From: Rickettsiales bacterium
GTDB lineage: Bacteria > Pseudomonadota > Alphaproteobacteria > Rickettsiales > UBA998
Length of the DNA stretch: 15,465 bases
NCBI GenBank assembly: GCA_019749855.1
Contig: JAIEPI010000127.1
Location: 1-15,465, forward strand
Direction of reading: 5' to 3'
Of the stretch, positions 12,304 through 15,465 are shown piece by piece. Position numbers and translations under genes: made by a program. Position 1 is the first letter of the stretch. The number at the start of each line of letters is the position of its first letter. Under the pieces are notes generated by a model that worked only from the letters and a program-made list of their open reading frames with translations, searched no databases and was not told the DNA's origin.

Positions 12304-13074
12304 ATGGTCACTGCCTTACCTTCATCTGATGCTAAAATGCAAGCGCTTGCTGAGGCTGTGCCAATCAACGGTGTATCGCTGGGGGCAGGGCCGTTACCCG
12401 AAGGTGAGCGCCGGATTTCAGGCGCTTACCCCGCGGCATCGGCTTTTTTGCCTGACATTGGAAGTCGGGCGATTCACATGCACGGCCATGTCATTGGGGA
12501 GCCAGATTCAGGTTTGCCGTATCTTGCCACAACCACCCATCTTCACTCAGCGCTTACCACTGATCATCATGGATTATTGGGTGCGCTGGAGCAGGAAGTT
12601 ATGCATAACCAAGCTACAGGCGGCGCGTTTATTGCCTCGCCCAAACATCGTCGAGCGCTGGTGAAAGCCTATGACCAATGCGCGCATGAGACGCCCGCCG
12701 ATAGCATGCAGCACCCATCCAATTGCTTGCAAACCGAGCAGGAAATCATGCGCGTGACCGCTGAGACACTCAATTTCATCTTCTCTGGCAACGCGATGGC
12801 CTATATCCGCCCTGAAGTGATGCGTCACGCCGTGCAGGAGATTATGCAGGAAACCAACCAGTTCCGCGCATCGCGTGCGAAAGAGTCTGCATCAAGCCAG
12901 ACACGCTCGCTCAGCTCCGATATTCATGCGCTCAGCCTGAAAATCGGCAAACATTCTGCCTTTGCTCTAAAATTGAAGAAAAGAGTGCAGTCACCTCCTG
13001 AACGTGAATCGCATCATTGTGATGACCTGAATCGCGAACAGGACCATGGTGAGCATTGGCATCACCCGCTTTAA
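12304..13074 (+). CDS. Unknown 256-residue protein with His-rich C-terminus
   Basis: This gene starts at ATG 12304, which has no clear ribosome binding site but lies just downstream of a good promoter. I recognise no domain. Features seen are an N-terminal region with GVSLGAGPLPEGERR, a His-rich stretch around residues 58-92 (MHGHVIGEP, THLHSALTTDHHG), helical segments in the middle (TEQEIMRVTAETLNFIF, MRHAVQEIMQETNQF), a basic helix (LKLKKRVQ) and a tail with six His in the last ~20 residues (HHCDD, HWHHPL). There is no signal peptide or membrane segment. Metal binding by the His clusters is possible but is inference. It is monocistronic by position, lying between the pilin pair and a small unknown gene on the same strand. 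Confidence 0.65.
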   Translation: MVTALPSSDAKMQALAEAVPINGVSLGAGPLPEGERRISGAYPAASAFLPDIGSRAIHMHGHVIGEPDSGLPYLATTTHLHSALTTDHHGLLGALEQEVMHNQATGGAFIASPKHRRALVKAYDQCAHETPADSMQHPSNCLQTEQEIMRVTAETLNFIFSGNAMAYIRPEVMRHAVQEIMQETNQFRASRAKESASSQTRSLSSDIHALSLKIGKHSAFALKLKKRVQSPPERESHHCDDLNREQDHGEHWHHPL

Positions 13075-13084
13075 GCGGCCCACT

Positions 13085-13109
13085 AAATGCGACAGTTTAA
13101 TGCGCATTT
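13085..13109 (+). terminator. Possible weak terminator or hairpin after the 12304 gene
   Basis: Arms AAATGCG (13085-13091) and CGCATTT (13103-13109) pair over seven bases with an 11-base loop, ten bases after the stop. No T-run follows directly, so termination is doubtful. Confidence 0.25.
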
Positions 13110-13204
13110 CAGCTTTAATTCATCCCTTGGCGGCCAATTACATCAGAAAACTTGACCCCGCTGCTGCAAAAAATTAGTGATAATACAAATAACGTCAGGT
13201 GAAT

Positions 13205-13477
13205 ATGGACGACTCAAAACGCTCATTTGTTGATAAGCTGATCGCTAAAAAAGGCCATCTTGTTCATAAGCTCAAAGCGAAGGACTCCACCGGACGCTGG
13301 GCGTATTATTTTGTGCTGGTGGAAGCGGCGCGTGAGCAGGCTTTTATGGATGCGCTGAAATCGCAGGAATCCATTGATCTGGAGGATTTTGGCAAGGTGA
13401 TTGCCTCCTGCTATGGTGAGGAGCCTAACGAAGAAATCAAAGCTATGCTCAAAGAGAAATATGACTTTGATGTATAG
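13205..13477 (+). CDS. Small conserved unknown protein, paralogue of the gene at 2473-2811
   Basis: This 90-residue soluble protein starts at ATG 13205, with AGG at 13197-13199 five bases upstream. A GTG at 13199 would overlap that site and is rejected. The N-terminus is basic (KRSFVDKLIAKKGHLVHKLKAK). The domain then shows GRWAYYFV, AFMDALKSQ, LEDFGKVIASCYGEEPNEE and a final KEKYDFDV. These match, position by position, the middle of the protein encoded at 2473-2811, but the extra C-terminal tail is absent. Function is unknown. The alternating strand-helix pattern suggests one compact alpha/beta domain. It ends 58 bases upstream of dapE on the same strand. Confidence 0.75.
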   Translation: MDDSKRSFVDKLIAKKGHLVHKLKAKDSTGRWAYYFVLVEAAREQAFMDALKSQESIDLEDFGKVIASCYGEEPNEEIKAMLKEKYDFDV

Positions 13478-13520
13478 TATGTTTTTCCGTTCCTCGCTGT
13501 TATCCAGTTTTTGCTTCCCT

Positions 13521-13526
13521 TAAAAT
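13521..13526 (+). promoter_or_regulatory. Candidate -10 box of dapE
   Basis: TAAAAT lies nine bases before the dapE ATG, and no ribosome binding site is present between them. A very short or absent leader is therefore possible. The -35 region (TGTTAT near 13498-13503) is weak. Confidence 0.3.
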
Positions 13527-13535
13527 ACCCACCCT

Positions 13536-14693
13536 ATGCAACTGACGTCCCCCCTCCCCCTTGCGCAAGCACTGATCGCTGAGCCAAGCGTCACCCCGCT
13601 TTCCGCTGGCTGTTTCCAATTGCTGCAAAGCTGGCTGGAATCGCTGGGCTTCACGGTGTGGCGGCGTGTATTTGAGGAAGCCGGACACGCGGCGACCGAA
13701 AATCTCTATGCCCGCCGAGCGGGTCTCGGTGGCCATGGTGCCAACCTCTGTTTTGCCGGACATATCGATGTGGTGCCGCCCGGGGATGCGCAGGCGTGGA
13801 AATATCCACCATTTTCGCCGACGCTGGCGTCGGGTTTTCTCTATGGGCGCGGCGCGGAGGACATGAAGGGGGCCATTGCCAGCATGATCGCTGGCGTCGC
13901 TCGGGCGATCGAATCATCGCCGGACAACCTGCCCACGCTCAGTTTTCTGCTGACCGCCGATGAAGAAGGCGACGCGGTCAATGGCACTGAGAAAGCCCTG
14001 CGCTGGGTGGTGAATGAACTGGGCGAGACGCTGGATTACTGTCTGGTGGGCGAGCCGACTAACCCCACTTTTTTGGGAGAAATGGCCAAAATCGGACGGC
14101 GTGGCAGCTTGCTGGCGAGCCTCCGCGTGCAGGGGCGGCAGGGCCATGTCGCCTATCCGCATCTGGCGGATAACCCGATCACCACACTGGTCGCCATGCT
14201 GCATACTCTCAAAACCACGACGCTGGACGCTGGCAATGCATGGTTCCCGCCCAGCAATCTGGAGGTGACGTCCATCGAGGCGGTGAATGCCACGCATAAC
14301 CTGATTCCCGCCAGCGCACAGGCTTATTTTAACATCCGTTTCAATGACCACTATACCGGCGCGCAGATTCAGGACTGGGTGCGTGAGCGGTGCGACAGCG
14401 TCAGCCACCCTTATGAGCTAAACATGCGCGTCTCGGGCGAATCCTTCCTCTCGCCGCCAGGAAAACTGAGCGATGCGCTGGTTCAGGCCGTTAAAAAAGT
14501 CACCGACCACACGCCGCAGCTGAGCACCACGGGTGGTACTTCGGATGCGCGCTTTATCCGCCATTACTGTCCGGTGATTGAATTCGGCACCACAGGATTC
14601 ACCCCGCACCAGATCAATGAGCGGGTGGAAGTGGCCGTGCTGGAGCAACTGGCTGATGTGTATGCGCAATTCATCCATGCCATGACCCCCTGA
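13536..14693 (+). CDS. dapE: Succinyl-diaminopimelate desuccinylase
   Basis: This 385-residue M20-family zinc hydrolase cleaves N-succinyl-LL-2,6-diaminopimelate to LL-diaminopimelate and succinate in the cytoplasm. The step leads to lysine and to meso-DAP for peptidoglycan. Motifs in order are GHIDVVPPG with metal ligand His 76 and Asp 78, GRGAEDMKG with bridging Asp 109, TADEEGDA with catalytic Glu 143 and metal ligand Glu 144, VGEPT, GRRGSL, QGHVAYPHLADNP (dimerisation/lid region), then GGTSDARF near residue 335 and GFTPHQINE near the end. The last three are diagnostic for DapE over ArgE or other M20 peptidases. The length is standard. The ATG at 13536 gives the expected family start. It is followed by an argD-type aminotransferase on the same strand, the enzyme that can supply its substrate upstream. 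Confidence 0.96.
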   Translation: MQLTSPLPLAQALIAEPSVTPLSAGCFQLLQSWLESLGFTVWRRVFEEAGHAATENLYARRAGLGGHGANLCFAGHIDVVPPGDAQAWKYPPFSPTLASGFLYGRGAEDMKGAIASMIAGVARAIESSPDNLPTLSFLLTADEEGDAVNGTEKALRWVVNELGETLDYCLVGEPTNPTFLGEMAKIGRRGSLLASLRVQGRQGHVAYPHLADNPITTLVAMLHTLKTTTLDAGNAWFPPSNLEVTSIEAVNATHNLIPASAQAYFNIRFNDHYTGAQIQDWVRERCDSVSHPYELNMRVSGESFLSPPGKLSDALVQAVKKVTDHTPQLSTTGGTSDARFIRHYCPVIEFGTTGFTPHQINERVEVAVLEQLADVYAQFIHAMTP

Positions 14694-14702
14694 TCCCTAA
14701 GC

Positions 14703-14716
14703 CTCTCGCAAGAGAG
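14703..14716 (+). other. GNRA-capped hairpin between dapE and argD
   Basis: CTCTC and GAGAG arms close a GCAA tetraloop. There is no T-run, so it is not an intrinsic terminator. It may be an RNA processing or stability element if dapE and argD share a transcript. Confidence 0.3.
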
Positions 14717-14728
14717 TCATACAACCAA

Positions 14729-14757
14729 TTGCGACAATGCCTCAACGGCGCTATAGA
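14729..14757 (+). promoter_or_regulatory. Candidate promoter of argD with transcription start at the ATG
   Basis: TTGCGA (14729-14734) and TATAGA (14752-14757) are 17 bases apart, and the -10 ends six bases before ATG 14764. Transcription would begin at or next to the start codon, giving a leaderless mRNA. Confidence 0.38.
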
Positions 14758-14763
14758 AGCCCC

Positions 14764-15465
14764 ATGGAACACTCCCCGCTTCTCAATGTGTATCGGCGCT
14801 GCGACATTGTCATGGAACGCGGCGAAGGCGCCTATCTGTTTGATACTGATGGCAAGCGCTACCTTGATTTTGCCGCCGGTATTGCCACCAATGCGCTTGG
14901 GCATGCGCATCCATTGCTGGTGCAGGTGCTATCGCAGCAGGCGACTAAATTATGGCATTGCTCGAATGCTTATCACACGCAGCCGCTGGATGATTTTGCC
15001 AGCGCCCTGACGCAGGCCAGCGGCTTTGATCGGGTGTTTTTCTGCTCCTCCGGCACGGAAGCGGTCGAGGCTGCGCTGAAAATCCTGCGGCGTTACCATT
15101 ATGCGCGTGGCGACACACAGCGTACCGAATTTATCGTAGCCGAAGGCGCGTTTCATGGGCGCACGATGGGGGCGCTCTCAGCGTGCCTGCATGCGAAAAG
15201 CCGTGAGGGTTTTGAGCCGCTGCTCTCAGGCTTCACCGGTGTGGCGTTTAATGATATCGAGGCGCTGGCCGCCGCCATCACACCCAACACCGCCGCGATT
15301 TTTATTGAGACGATTCAGGGCGAAGGCGGCGTGCGTGCCCATTCGGAGGCCTATTTGCAAGCGGCACGCGCCCTTGCGGATGCTCACGGCGTGCTGTTGG
15401 CGCTGGATGAAATTCAGTGCGGCTATGGGCGTACCGGCAGCCTGTTTGCCTATGAGCCGTCAGGG
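14764..15465 (+). CDS. argD: Acetylornithine / succinyldiaminopimelate aminotransferase, 5' part
   Basis: This is a class III PLP-dependent aminotransferase. The first 234 codons are visible and the gene runs off the window. The start MEHSPLLNVYRR matches the usual ArgD opening (SPLLNxYxR). An in-frame ATG at 14737 would add nine atypical residues and has no ribosome binding site. Seen in the protein: GEGAYLFDTDGKRYLDFAAGIA, NALGHAHP, CSSGTEAVEAALK (phosphate-binding loop of the cofactor), AFHGRTMGAL (aromatic/ring stacking region), FIETIQGEGGV and LALDEIQCGYGRTG with the Asp that contacts the PLP ring nitrogen. The PLP-binding Lys lies beyond the edge. ArgD makes N-acetylornithine in arginine synthesis. 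In many bacteria it also acts as DapC, supplying the DapE substrate. Adjacency to dapE supports that second role here. Confidence 0.95.
   Translation, partial: MEHSPLLNVYRRCDIVMERGEGAYLFDTDGKRYLDFAAGIATNALGHAHPLLVQVLSQQATKLWHCSNAYHTQPLDDFASALTQASGFDRVFFCSSGTEAVEAALKILRRYHYARGDTQRTEFIVAEGAFHGRTMGALSACLHAKSREGFEPLLSGFTGVAFNDIEALAAAITPNTAAIFIETIQGEGGVRAHSEAYLQAARALADAHGVLLALDEIQCGYGRTGSLFAYEPSG

Noticed and set aside
13914..14408. 164-codon minus-strand frame inside dapE
   Set aside because: It is antisense to an enzyme with intact catalytic motifs, and the composition is shadow-like.
1..15465. CRISPR arrays, tRNA or rRNA genes, insertion sequences, integrase or att sites
   Set aside because: I looked for regular short repeats, cloverleaf-like sequences, transposase motifs and flanking direct repeats and saw none that I can support.

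Overview
The window looks like chromosome of an alphaproteobacterium with a fairly balanced base composition. This is inferred from the gene-transfer-agent-like / HK97-type head genes of the alphaproteobacterial kind, the short Flp-type pilins and the dapE-argD pair. I cannot place it to genus. A lineage outside the classical Rhodobacterales seems likely, because the head genes are scattered rather than packed in one operon.

Layout. (1) Positions 1-704: the tail end of one plus-strand gene and a two-TM protein of unknown function. (2) Positions 688-2389, minus strand: a tightly overlapped run of head-tail connector, head-tail adaptor, tail terminator (DUF3168) and TP901-1-type major tail protein. 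(3) Positions 2473-3586: two non-structural genes on opposite strands, one small conserved unknown and one unknown with its own ribosome binding site and terminator. (4) Positions 3717-4913, minus: HK97-fold major capsid protein. (5) Positions 5042-6558, plus: an orphan ABC-2 permease and an unknown gene. (6) Positions 6605-8417, minus: prohead protease and portal. (7) Positions 8504-9703, minus: a small helical protein that may be the small terminase subunit, a 30-residue single-TM microprotein and a further conserved small protein. (8) Positions 10034-11443, plus: large terminase. (9) Positions 11508-12217: two near-identical Flp/Fap pilin genes in tandem, each with its own promoter, 5' leader hairpins and strong terminator. 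(10) Positions 12304-13477: a His-rich unknown, and a paralogue of the small gene in block 3. (11) Positions 13536-15465: dapE and the start of argD, both amino-acid/cell-wall precursor genes.

The main point is that a complete, intact head-formation set (terminase, portal, protease, capsid, connector, adaptor, tail terminator, major tail protein) keeps the canonical gene order from portal to tail protein. It is nevertheless cut into pieces by unrelated genes on the other strand, and its terminase is inverted. There is no integrase, repressor, replication or lysis gene in view. Every structural reading frame is open, with good start signals or translational coupling. That fits a domesticated, host-controlled particle (gene transfer agent or relative) better than a decaying prophage. 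Function cannot be proved from sequence alone.

Other points of interest are the pilin leaders, which share a two-hairpin structure with a compensatory base-pair change, and several genes (permease, dapE, argD) whose -10 boxes sit so close to the ATG that their mRNAs may be leaderless.
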